Part shown: positions 36,400 through 44,573 of the stretch, piece by piece
Layout: the number at the start of each line of letters is the position of its first letter
Position numbering within the stretch: position 1 is the first letter of the stretch
Assembly: GCA_018269055.1 (NCBI GenBank)
Contig: JAFDVI010000028.1
Location: 150,663 to 214,662 of the forward strand
Source of the DNA: Acidobacteriota bacterium
GTDB taxonomy: Bacteria > Acidobacteriota > Blastocatellia > RBC074
Direction of reading: 5' to 3'
Length of the DNA: 64,000 nt
The notes under the pieces: generated by a model
Told to the model about the DNA's origin: nothing
Seen by the model: only the letters and a program-made list of their open reading frames with translations
Databases searched by the model: none
Translations under genes and position numbers: made by a program

Positions 36400-36992
36400 A
36401 CTTGCGCCGCAAATGCTCAATCATCAGTTTGACCTGCTTGCTTTCAGGGCAGATTTTGGCGAGCGGCTTTGGCTTCGCTCAGCCCAACCCTGCTCCGGCA
36501 TCCAAACTTTCAGCGGCGATCACCTTTCGGTGTTTGTGGTGGTCGGAAAAACAAATGGACGGGTTGAATCCTAATGCGCCTCCGCCAAAAACGACTGAAG
36601 TAACACTGAACAAGTGGGAATATTCCGATCCCATCGGAGTCCCTCACCCGGACGTAGTGGACCTTGTGGTGGAACTCGGCAATACGGCAGATGCGGAGGT
36701 CAATGATTTGACCGTGAATGTGTCAACGCGATGGCTGATTGGGCCACAAAGCAAAAAATCCAGGGCAGTTTGGGGGAAAGCCGCTCTCGTTGAGCGGCTT
36801 TCTTCTTTTAAGATTGCCGGGCACGACAAACACATTCTTCGGATTCCAGTAAATCTGGCAGATCAAATGAGAAGGCTGGAAAAAACTCGTTTTTGGCCTT
36901 GGCGTTTGCAAGCCACAGTATTGGTTACATCGGCTTCCGGGAAAGCGCTGCTCCGTAAACAGGCCGATTTGCCAATCACGCCCGGAGATTGA
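36396..36992 (+). CDS. Secreted protein of unknown function
   Basis: The 198-residue protein starts at the ATGA overlap with the peptidase gene, so the two are coupled. A signal peptide (CSIISLTCLLSGQILASGF, cleavage after about residue 28) precedes a beta-rich domain with no recognised family; DVVDLVVELGNTADAEVNDL resembles an immunoglobulin-like or CARDB-like strand pattern. It may work with the upstream murein peptidase, for example as an envelope partner, but nothing in the sequence proves this. Confidence 0.65.
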   Translation: MNLRRKCSIISLTCLLSGQILASGFGFAQPNPAPASKLSAAITFRCLWWSEKQMDGLNPNAPPPKTTEVTLNKWEYSDPIGVPHPDVVDLVVELGNTADAEVNDLTVNVSTRWLIGPQSKKSRAVWGKAALVERLSSFKIAGHDKHILRIPVNLADQMRRLEKTRFWPWRLQATVLVTSASGKALLRKQADLPITPGD

Positions 36993-37028
36993 ACGAGGAA
37001 TTTCGGCCCAATTTTCATAGATTCAACT

Positions 37029-37826
37029 ATGCCTACAACACGAATTAACGGCATCAATCTGTACTACGAAACGCAAGGCCAGGGTGAGCCGCTGCTGCTG
37101 ATTTACGGTTTGGCGGGGCGTGGAAACGGCTGGAAGTTTCAAATTGAAACGTTGTCGCCGCACTTTCAAACCATCACGTTTGACAACCGCGGCGTGGGAG
37201 AAACCGACCAACCGGTGGAGGCGTATTCACTGGCGCAAATGGCGGATGATGCTGCCGGTTTGTTGGATGCTTTAGGCATTGAATCAGGAAATGTGTTCGG
37301 CATTTCGATGGGCGGAATGATTGCCCAGGAGTTTGTGCTCCGTCATCCTCAACGAGTTCGCAAGCTGGCGCTGGGTTGTACACATCCGGGCATCAGCCGT
37401 TGCGTGGCTGCGCCAGCGTGGGTGATGGAAATCTTTAGAAGTTTGCCCGGCAAACCGCGCGAACAAGTCGTTCGCGAATGTATCCCGATCAACTACTCGC
37501 CGCATACGCAACAGCACAGAACGGAACTGATTGAATCCTTGATCCCGTTGTTTGTGGATAATCGCCAGCGGTTGCATGGATATGTCAATCAGGTCAAAGC
37601 GATTTGGGAATTCGATGCCTTTGATCGGTTGCCGCAAATCGCCGTGCCGACATTGGTGATGACCGGGACGGATGATGTGCTGGTTCCGCCGGGCAACTCA
37701 AAAATCATCGCCGAGCGCATTTCGAATGCTCGGTTGATGGAGTTCCCTGAAGCCGGTCACCTATTTTTCATCGAAAAAGCGGAGGAAGTGAACCAAGCCT
37801 TGCGAGAATTTTTTCGGGCGAATTGA
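37029..37826 (+). CDS. Alpha/beta hydrolase
   Basis: At 265 residues it is a standard alpha/beta-hydrolase: the oxyanion stretch LLLIYGLAGRGNGW, nucleophile elbow GISMGG (Ser near residue 98), VMTGTDDVLVPPG with the acid Asp and AGHLFFIEKAEEV with the catalytic His. It resembles the 3-oxoadipate enol-lactonase group, but substrates in this fold are diverse. It is cytosolic. It has 36 bases to the upstream gene and ends at a hairpin shared with a convergent gene. Confidence 0.9.
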   Translation: MPTTRINGINLYYETQGQGEPLLLIYGLAGRGNGWKFQIETLSPHFQTITFDNRGVGETDQPVEAYSLAQMADDAAGLLDALGIESGNVFGISMGGMIAQEFVLRHPQRVRKLALGCTHPGISRCVAAPAWVMEIFRSLPGKPREQVVRECIPINYSPHTQQHRTELIESLIPLFVDNRQRLHGYVNQVKAIWEFDAFDRLPQIAVPTLVMTGTDDVLVPPGNSKIIAERISNARLMEFPEAGHLFFIEKAEEVNQALREFFRAN

Positions 37827-37833
37827 AAAATCG

Positions 37834-37910
37834 TTCAACACAAAACCGCGAAGGCGCAAAGGAGAGTTGGTTCCTTTGCGCCTTCATTGCTTTATCGCTT
37901 TGCGTTGAAT
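37834..37910. repeat. CAAAGG/CGAAGG inverted repeat acting as a bidirectional terminator
   Basis: GAAGGCGCAAAGGA (37850-37863) and TCCTTTGCGCCTTC (37872-37885) are perfect 14-bp complements, and outer arms (TTCAAC at 37834 and GTTGAA at 37904) extend the pairing. It is the third member of the loose family at 8735 and 16901, and lies between convergent genes. Confidence 0.75.
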
Positions 37911-37918
37911 TCAAACAA

Positions 37919-39127
37919 TCAAGCGTGTCGCCATTTCACCGTATCCCAGTTGATGCGCTTGCCAGATCGGAACGATTCGTTGGCCAAGTGGGCGCCGACC
38001 AACACCCGATTCCCTAATTCCACGGGTGAATTCGGTTGTTTGCGGCTTTGCATGCAATCCAGGAAGTTTTTCATGTGGATGGTGCTTTCATCAGTTACCG
38101 GCCAACTCTCCACTTCTTTGCGTTTTGCGTCGTAACGAACCATCAATCCACGATTGTTTTCCTGCACGATGCTGCCTTCCAAGCCGTAAAATGCCGCGCC
38201 GTCATATTCCTGGCCGTTCATGAACTGCACCATGAACACGATGGCGAATGTGCCGCAATCCAGAATGGCGTGGACATTGTCCGGCGTTTCCCAATCCATG
38301 TTTTGATATTTGCCGCCGTTGCAACTGACGGATTTGGGCCCATCGCTGCCGGTAATCCACATTGCAACGTCCAGCCAATGCGGCCCGATATCAGTCATCA
38401 ATCCTCCGGCATAATCCCAAAACCAACGCCAGCCAGAAGCCCGTTTAGCGTCATACGGTCGTTTGGGCGCTCGGCCAAGAAAACGATCCCAATCAACCAA
38501 TTCCGGCGCGAACAAGGTTTGGTCTTTGCTGCGTTTGATGTAAGGGTCAACCGGGCGATAGCGAAAGTCCCAAATTCTGACAAACCGAATTTCGCCAATT
38601 CCGCCTGACGCGACAATGTCTCGCGCTTTTTTGAAATGTTCGCCGCTGCGGCGTTGGTTCCCGACCTGCACAATCTGTTTTGATGCCTTGACTGCGGCGA
38701 CCATATTTTCGCCTTCTTCGATGGTGCGGCAGAGCGGTTTTTCAATGTAAGCATCTTTGCCGGCTTTGACCGCGGCCAGCAACACATCGTGGTGAAGATG
38801 ATCCGGGACGGCGATGATCACGCCGTCAATATCCTTCCGCGCCAGCAAATCATTGTAATCAACGTATGTTTTTTCGACCGGCGCAGCCAGTTTCTTTTGT
38901 GCCGCCGCCAGCATTCCCTTGTTGACGTCTGCCAGAGCGACAATGTCTGCGCCAAGCTTTTGCGCAGTCACTACACGTCCACTGCCACGATCTCCGGGGC
39001 CGATGCCGCCAATACGGATTCGGTCGTTCGCGCCTATCACGCGCGCATACGATTTCGCGGTCATCCCCGCGGTTGTCAGTACGATTGCCGATGAAGTGCC
39101 AGCTTTGATGAATTCTCTGCGATCCAT
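37919..39127 (-). CDS. Tat-exported Gfo/Idh/MocA family oxidoreductase
   Basis: From ATG 39127, with AAGGTGA upstream, it has 402 residues. A Tat signal (DRREFIKAGTSSAIVLTTAG) is followed by a Rossmann domain (RIGGIGPGDRGSGRVV), the conserved AYIEKPLCRT with catalytic Lys, and the alpha/beta C-terminal domain with DIGPHWLDVAMW. It would oxidise or isomerise a sugar or glycoside outside the cytoplasm, using NAD(P) carried through the Tat pathway. It is encoded 29 bases after the kinase-like protein. The paralogue at 59116 is a different subgroup. Confidence 0.92.
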   Translation of the reverse strand: MDRREFIKAGTSSAIVLTTAGMTAKSYARVIGANDRIRIGGIGPGDRGSGRVVTAQKLGADIVALADVNKGMLAAAQKKLAAPVEKTYVDYNDLLARKDIDGVIIAVPDHLHHDVLLAAVKAGKDAYIEKPLCRTIEEGENMVAAVKASKQIVQVGNQRRSGEHFKKARDIVASGGIGEIRFVRIWDFRYRPVDPYIKRSKDQTLFAPELVDWDRFLGRAPKRPYDAKRASGWRWFWDYAGGLMTDIGPHWLDVAMWITGSDGPKSVSCNGGKYQNMDWETPDNVHAILDCGTFAIVFMVQFMNGQEYDGAAFYGLEGSIVQENNRGLMVRYDAKRKEVESWPVTDESTIHMKNFLDCMQSRKQPNSPVELGNRVLVGAHLANESFRSGKRINWDTVKWRHA

Positions 39128-39156
39128 TGTTTTCACCTTTTTGAAGTTGGATGGAA

Positions 39157-40158
39157 CTATCTGGAGATAGCTTTTAATTGATTGATGCGATCTCGTAAAG
39201 CCGCGGTAAAACATTCCACTTCGTCCGGCTCTGCGCCACTGGCTTTCAATCCGGCGCGCAATTGGTCATCGGTAATGCGACCTAGATAGTGCATCAACCA
39301 CCTCACGTCACTAACGCTGATGCCGCTTTTGAAATCGTCTGTATGCTGACCTGAAAACCCAAACTGAACCTGGTTGCCGCTGATTCCCTTGATGAAATCC
39401 CTGGTTTGGCTTTTGAAACCTTTGCAGTCCCATTTTTCGCGGCTCAAATATCCACCCCATTTGCCCATTGAACCGCCCCAATCGGTGATCAAATACCGGT
39501 CTTCAACTCCTGGGGTTCGGTAAATTGCCGTGTTCGATCCGCGCTTCACATCGCGTACATCTTTGTTGTCCCAATTTGAGGTCAGGATCAGCATCAATTT
39601 CAATCCATTCAATTCCTTCGAGCCAAGAAACGGATTCTGAACCCAGCTCCAGCTTTCTTCATCGTCCAGCTTTTTGACGTTCTTTTCCTTTTGCAGTTCG
39701 AAGCGCGCATCCGTAAAGCTACCGTCAGATTTCACGAAGTCCTTTGCACGCGTTAGTTTGCCGATTCCCTGGATTTTGCCGCTGGCGACAAAATATGCAG
39801 GCTCGACAAAATATCCCGACGCCCAAACCAGTCGCGTGGCGAAAGTTTCCGAGTTTACTTCCGGACCAAATTTCACCGTCCATTGGATACCGTTGGCATC
39901 CCTGACACGAATCTTGGGATTCGTTCCCGACAGGCTTTCTTCTTCAAATGTGAACGGTGTTTTGGGTGCTTTGGCGCGTCCAGCCGCTCCTCCAACCAAA
40001 TCCAATCTTTCCACAGCGCCGGGGTCATGCCAAATAACAGGTTTTCCCGGTTTGGCGGGCGCCTTTTCTTTTTGACTCGCCTGAGAATGCCCACCGAATA
40101 ACAAAAACGTAACAAGACCAAACGACACCAATTCCAAGAGCAGATGTTTTCTCGACAT
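39157..40158 (-). CDS. Secreted protein of unknown function with kinase-like motifs
   Basis: From ATG 40158 it has 333 residues and a signal peptide ([18 protein letters not shown], cleavage near residue 27). No named family is recognised. Several stretches line up in order with a protein-kinase-like core: WTVKFGPE with a possible beta-3 Lys, [13 protein letters not shown] with a possible helix-C Glu, NWDNKDVRD resembling the catalytic D-x-K loop but without the expected Asn, and [12 protein letters not shown] resembling the metal-binding DFG loop. Secreted kinase-like proteins of the HipA/Fam20 type exist, so this is a candidate, not a proof. The Tat oxidoreductase gene follows downstream. 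Confidence 0.6.
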   Translation of the reverse strand: MSRKHLLLELVSFGLVTFLLFGGHSQASQKEKAPAKPGKPVIWHDPGAVERLDLVGGAAGRAKAPKTPFTFEEESLSGTNPKIRVRDANGIQWTVKFGPEVNSETFATRLVWASGYFVEPAYFVASGKIQGIGKLTRAKDFVKSDGSFTDARFELQKEKNVKKLDDEESWSWVQNPFLGSKELNGLKLMLILTSNWDNKDVRDVKRGSNTAIYRTPGVEDRYLITDWGGSMGKWGGYLSREKWDCKGFKSQTRDFIKGISGNQVQFGFSGQHTDDFKSGISVSDVRWLMHYLGRITDDQLRAGLKASGAEPDEVECFTAALRDRINQLKAISR

Positions 40159-40542
40159 AATTTTTCTCCAAAAATGATGGGGAAAATGGAAAATAGGCCA
40201 TCTTTGCTGAACTGTCCAGTTGATGCCAGCCGGGGTCAAGATGGAAATTAATGGATCGGCATGAACTTGCGAAGAATCTTGTTTCCCGCGATGTCGCGCC
40301 GGAAAGAATTTGTTGACAGTCGGGCAATACACTACTAAATTTCGGTTTCGTTTAAGGAAGATATTTGTTTTGAATATATTGTCCACCTACGCAGTGTTCA
40401 CCTTTTAACTAACGCTCGGTTGCGAATATTTTGGCCCCGCGAACTTGTTTCCTTATTCCCTCTTATCGCCGTCAGAGTAATTGGTATGCTAAAAGGCTTG
40501 GCAACAAGCTCTGATCCTAGACATCCTTAAAGGAGTAGAGAC
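40159..40542. other. Divergent intergenic region before the haloperoxidase gene
   Basis: No supported gene is present; the ORF of the gene at 39157 is open into it but without a likely start. It should contain the promoters for the kinase-like gene and the haloperoxidase gene; one candidate is listed separately at 40313. Confidence 0.45.
40313..40341 (+). promoter_or_regulatory. Candidate sigma-70-type promoter for the haloperoxidase gene
   Basis: TTGACA (40313-40318), a 17-base spacer and TAAATT (40336-40341) fit the -35/-10 pattern, with four of six matches at -10. The gene starts about 200 bases downstream with GGAG before it, so a long leader would result. Confidence 0.35.
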
Positions 40543-42402
40543 GTGCAAATTAAAGATATCGTCCGCGAAAATAACCCTGAACCCCCGAATGAACTTCCTG
40601 AAAATCACACCGATCAAACCTTAAAACCAGCATCTTCTCAAAGCCGCCGTAAATTTTTGGGGAATGTTGGCAGTATGGCTGCGGCCACGATCGCTGCTGG
40701 AACTGCGGGAGTCCCGGTTTTGGGCACTGTCACAAATGCCGAAGCTGCGCCACTGGAAATAGATGTCGCTGGAGGTGCGGCGCGTGCGCAGCAAGCATAT
40801 GACATTCGCATGCAGGCAGCGACTTTTCAGAAAATCAGTCCGTTGCCCGATCATCCGAATAATGGCGATGAAGATCGCTATTTGAATCGGATTGGCAGTT
40901 ACTCAAAAGGGATGCCCCATAACTCCCTGGGCGAAGTTGATCAAGTTGCCTACAACGTGTATTTGCAGGCGATCAATACGGGGAACCCGGATGATTTCGA
41001 GCGCGTTCCGATGGGTGACAGCCAGGTGCAGTTCAAAAATCCACAAGGTGGTTTGACCTTTGAAATGCAGGGGGCTGATCCGGGACACATGTATCAGCCG
41101 CCCGCTCCCACCTTTTCCAGCGCGGAAATCGCCGCCGAAATTGCTGAAAATTACTGGATGGCGTTGGCGCGCGACATCAATTTTTCCGATTACGATTCAC
41201 ATCCGCTGACCAATGGGGCCGCTGCCGACCTGAACAAGTTCAGCGATTTTCGGGGACCGCATTTCCGTCCGCGTTTTTTGGTTCGTGGGCAGACCCTGGC
41301 TTTAGAGCAAGCTGCACTTGCTTCCGCATCACTCGGCTCCGAAGCTGAAGTGCAGGATTCTCCAAGAGTGCCTGTTCGCCAGCAAGCGATGGCTGGCCCC
41401 GTGACCATAGGCACCCTGTTTCGCGGATTGACGAAAGGTGATTTGACAGGGCCGTATATTTCCCAGTTCTTGTGGAAAGATTATCGGTTTGGTGTTTTGT
41501 CAGTCAGCCAGAAAATGCGCACGACGATTCCGGGCGATGATTACCTGACCGGTTACAGTGATTGGCTGTATGCCCAAAACGCGCGCGGGAATTTAAATCT
41601 GCCGAATCGGTACGACCAGACACCGCGGTACATTCGCAACGGTCGCGACCTGGGCGAGTGGGTTCACCTTGATTATCTTTATGAAGCCTATTTCAACGCC
41701 ATGGCGGTATTGTTAAGCATCGGAGCGCCGACCGACCCGAATAATCCTTACAACAAATACCGGAATCAATGCGGCTTCGGCACGTTTGGCAACCCGCACA
41801 TTCAAGCCCTGGTGACGACTGTGGCGACCAATGCTTTGCGCGCAGTCTGGTTCCAAAAATGGTATGTTCATCGCCGCCTGCGCCCGGAAGCCTTCGCCGG
41901 AGGCGTTCATAACCATTTGATCGGAGCCACTACCTATCCAATCAACAACGAGATTTTGAACTCTGAAGCTGTGCAGGAAGTGTATCGCAAGTTTGGCACC
42001 TATCTATTGCCAATCGCTTTTGTCGAAGGCAGTCCATCGCATCCAGCTTATGGCGCAGGTCACGCAACAGTCGCAGGTGCCTGCACGACGATTCTGAAGT
42101 GGTGGTTTGATGAATCCTGGGTGATTCCGAATCCGGTTGTGTCGTCTTCCGACGGGCTGTCTCTGGTTCCGTATCGTGGCACGGACAATCTGACCGTGGG
42201 GAATGAATTGAATAAACTGGCGTCAAACGTCGCGCTGGGCAGAAATATCGCCGGGGTGCATTGGCGTTCGGATGCGACCGAATCGCTCAAACTCGGGGAA
42301 GCCATCGCCATCAGTGTGCTACAAGACCAGAAGCATTGCTTTAACGAACGCTTCGATGGATTGTCATTGACCAAGTTCGATGGAACACCAATCACAATTT
42401 AA
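40543..42402 (+). CDS. Vanadium-dependent haloperoxidase-like protein (PAP2 superfamily)
   Basis: The 619-residue protein starts at GTG 40543, with AAGGAG eight bases upstream. After about 30 charged residues comes a Tat-like signal (SRRKFLGNVGSMAAATIAAG), so it is exported. The C-terminal third has the vanadate/phosphate site: KWYVHRRLRPEAFAGG, SHPAYGAGHATVAGAC and NIAGVHWRSDATES, matching K-x6-RP, PSGH-like and S-R-x5-H-x3-D patterns in variant form. Such proteins oxidise halides with hydrogen peroxide, or act as phosphatases. The N-terminal two thirds is a helical haloperoxidase-specific region. It is transcribed alone and ends at a strong hairpin. Confidence 0.88.
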   Translation: MQIKDIVRENNPEPPNELPENHTDQTLKPASSQSRRKFLGNVGSMAAATIAAGTAGVPVLGTVTNAEAAPLEIDVAGGAARAQQAYDIRMQAATFQKISPLPDHPNNGDEDRYLNRIGSYSKGMPHNSLGEVDQVAYNVYLQAINTGNPDDFERVPMGDSQVQFKNPQGGLTFEMQGADPGHMYQPPAPTFSSAEIAAEIAENYWMALARDINFSDYDSHPLTNGAAADLNKFSDFRGPHFRPRFLVRGQTLALEQAALASASLGSEAEVQDSPRVPVRQQAMAGPVTIGTLFRGLTKGDLTGPYISQFLWKDYRFGVLSVSQKMRTTIPGDDYLTGYSDWLYAQNARGNLNLPNRYDQTPRYIRNGRDLGEWVHLDYLYEAYFNAMAVLLSIGAPTDPNNPYNKYRNQCGFGTFGNPHIQALVTTVATNALRAVWFQKWYVHRRLRPEAFAGGVHNHLIGATTYPINNEILNSEAVQEVYRKFGTYLLPIAFVEGSPSHPAYGAGHATVAGACTTILKWWFDESWVIPNPVVSSSDGLSLVPYRGTDNLTVGNELNKLASNVALGRNIAGVHWRSDATESLKLGEAIAISVLQDQKHCFNERFDGLSLTKFDGTPITI

Positions 42403-42439
42403 CAGGCCGAAGTCGTAAACCGGCTTGTTGCTGAAATCC

Positions 42440-42485
42440 AAAAGGCAAACGGGCGAAGCCAGTATGGTTCGCCCGTTTGCCTTTT
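42440..42485. terminator. Strong bidirectional terminator between convergent genes
   Basis: AAAAGGCAAACGGGCGAA (42440-42457) and TTCGCCCGTTTGCCTTTT (42468-42485) are perfect 18-bp complements with a 10-base loop and U-rich ends in both directions. It serves the haloperoxidase gene and the amidotransferase operon. Confidence 0.9.
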
Positions 42486-42488
42486 CTG

Positions 42489-43184
42489 TTATGAAATTAG
42501 AAATCTTGCCAACCAGTTGGTGATGACGGCTTCATCGGTTGGCGCGTGGAAGTTTGCGGCGTTGACCTTTTCTATGCCGATCAGTTCCGTTCGTCCGCGT
42601 ACCAGCGCTTCGACATAAGCCGCCGGGAATTCCGGATGTCCTTGAATACCCAGCATTGTTTTGCCAACGCGAAACATCGCCACCGGGCAATGATCACTTT
42701 CGCCCAGCACAACGCCGTTTTCCGGTAATCGCACGACCTGATCGCGATGTGAATACTGAATGCCGCAAGCCGCGCGTTCCGGCTGCATCCAATTTTCGCG
42801 CTTGATGACATTCAAGCTGTGAATTCCAATGCCCCAACCTTGCGGGGCATTTTCGACCTTGCCGCCCAGCGCTTCCGCCAGCATTTGATGACCGAAACAG
42901 ATTCCGACGAACGGTTTGTCGGCTTCGCGCAATTGCCGCAGAAAGCCTTTCAACTCCCGAATCCAAGTTGCCGAGTCATAGGCCGAAAACCGCGACCCCG
43001 TGCAGACAAAGGCTTCGCAAGCATCCGCCGAAGCCGGAAACTCGCCATTGCAAACATCGAAACTCACCAACTCAAATTGTGGCGCGTGGCGAGCAAACAA
43101 GTCCGCAAACATCTGCCGATAATCTCCGGCAATGGGCAGCAGTTCTTCTCTGACGCGATCGCATTCCAGCAGGCCGACTTTCAT
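42489..43184 (-). CDS. Class I glutamine amidotransferase-like protein
   Basis: The 231-residue protein has the type I glutaminase triad: nucleophile in FVGICFGHQMLAEALGG (Cys), and GIQGHPEFP with the catalytic His and Glu. It resembles the stand-alone GMP-synthase-like amidotransferases (YfeJ/GuaA glutaminase group). Such proteins hydrolyse glutamine or gamma-glutamyl compounds. Its start overlaps the aldehyde dehydrogenase stop by 4 bp, so it is the last gene of a three-gene operon with the protease and dehydrogenase. A gamma-glutamylated polyamine pathway (Puu-like: aldehyde dehydrogenase plus amidotransferase) is one possible reading. Confidence 0.88.
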   Translation of the reverse strand: MKVGLLECDRVREELLPIAGDYRQMFADLFARHAPQFELVSFDVCNGEFPASADACEAFVCTGSRFSAYDSATWIRELKGFLRQLREADKPFVGICFGHQMLAEALGGKVENAPQGWGIGIHSLNVIKRENWMQPERAACGIQYSHRDQVVRLPENGVVLGESDHCPVAMFRVGKTMLGIQGHPEFPAAYVEALVRGRTELIGIEKVNAANFHAPTDEAVITNWLARFLIS

Positions 43185-44569
43185 AAGCTCAGCCTCAAGT
43201 GAAACGACTTTGGTCGCGTGAACGCTTCAAAACCGAGTTTGGACAGCGTGCATCCGCGCCCGGAATCTTTGACGCCCGTCCAAGCCAAAGCCGGATCGAG
43301 ATAATCGCAGCGGTTCATATAAAACGTGCCAGTTTCGATTTGATCGCCGATGCGCAATGCCGCGTCTATGTCCGCAGTCCAGATCGAAGCCGTCAAGCCA
43401 TACTTGCTGTCGTTCATTAACCGAATGGCCTCTTCGTCGTCCCTGACCGGCATAATGCCGACGACTGGCGCAAAGGTTTCTTCGGTCATAACCAGCATTG
43501 AATGATCAACGCCCGTCAGAATTTGTGGAGCCAGATACGGCGTTCCGGCTTTGCTCATCGGGAAGAGCGATTCGTCAATCAAGCCTTGCGCGCCTTTCGC
43601 CAACGCTTCGGCAATATGCGCGCGCGCTTTGCCGGCGGCGTTCGTTCGCACCATCGGGCCAAGCGTAATGCCATCTTCCAGCGGATTGCCGAGCTTGTAT
43701 TGACGGGTGAGTTCGACCGCGCCTTCGACAAACTGGTGGTAGACATCCTGATGCACGTAAATGCGTTCGACCGCGCAACAGGATTGGCCGGAGTTGAACA
43801 TTGCGCCGTCCACCAGGTTTTCAATCGCCGCTTCAAGATTTGCATCCTGCCTGACATAAGCTGGGTCTTTGCCGCCGAGTTCCAGCCCCGTGGCGATGAA
43901 GCGTTCACTTGCGGCGCGCTGCACGGCATGGCCTCCGGCAACAGAACCTGTGAAAGCGACAAAGCCGATACGCGAATCCTTGATAACTTCGGCGACCTGA
44001 TCGTGATCAATGTGCAGGAATTGGAAAACCCCGTCAGGCAAACCCGCGGCGGCAAATGCTTCGGCGTAACGTTCCGCGACCAGCGGCGTTTGCGGCGCGA
44101 TTTTCAGCACCACGCTGTTACCGGCCAGAATCGCCGGAACCACAGCGTTGACCGACGCCAGCCACGGATAATTCCACGGTGCCAGCACCAGCACAGTTCC
44201 AACCGGTTCTCGACGGATGAAGCGTTGAAAATTGTCTTTGGGTTCAATAGTGATGTCGGCGAGTTGGCGTTCGGCAATGTCGCACATGTAATTGACACGT
44301 TCGTTAAATCCGCGGCGAAGCTCGAACGGGCTATAGGCAATCGGTCGCCCGATTTGCCAGGTCAGCTCTTTGCCAATTTCGTCGGCGCGTTCTACCAACC
44401 AGTCTTTCATTCGTCGGCAAATTGATGCGCGTTCGCCGACAGGCACTTGTCGCCAAGCAGTTTGCGCGGCGACGGTTTTGGCCAGTGTGGTTTCGATCTG
44501 TAGCGGAGTTGCGAGTTGCCGTTCAGCGTAAACTGAGCCGTCAATCGGCGAGATTGTTTGTTGAATCAT
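43181..44569 (-). CDS. Aldehyde dehydrogenase (succinate-semialdehyde-type)
   Basis: From ATG 44569 it has 462 residues and begins QQTISPIDGSVYAERQLA. Key sites are WNYPW (substrate channel), the NAD-binding FTGSVAGGHAVQ, ATGLELGGKDPAYVR with catalytic Glu, and FNSGQSCCAVER, where Cys is the nucleophile. It oxidises an aldehyde to the acid with NAD(P) in the cytosol. ATG 44569 is five bases after the protease stop, with GGAAAG as ribosome site; further in-frame starts lie inside the protease gene. It overlaps the amidotransferase gene by 4 bp, so co-translation is expected. Confidence 0.93.
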   Translation of the reverse strand: MIQQTISPIDGSVYAERQLATPLQIETTLAKTVAAQTAWRQVPVGERASICRRMKDWLVERADEIGKELTWQIGRPIAYSPFELRRGFNERVNYMCDIAERQLADITIEPKDNFQRFIRREPVGTVLVLAPWNYPWLASVNAVVPAILAGNSVVLKIAPQTPLVAERYAEAFAAAGLPDGVFQFLHIDHDQVAEVIKDSRIGFVAFTGSVAGGHAVQRAASERFIATGLELGGKDPAYVRQDANLEAAIENLVDGAMFNSGQSCCAVERIYVHQDVYHQFVEGAVELTRQYKLGNPLEDGITLGPMVRTNAAGKARAHIAEALAKGAQGLIDESLFPMSKAGTPYLAPQILTGVDHSMLVMTEETFAPVVGIMPVRDDEEAIRLMNDSKYGLTASIWTADIDAALRIGDQIETGTFYMNRCDYLDPALAWTGVKDSGRGCTLSKLGFEAFTRPKSFHLRLSL

Positions 44570-44573
44570 ACTT

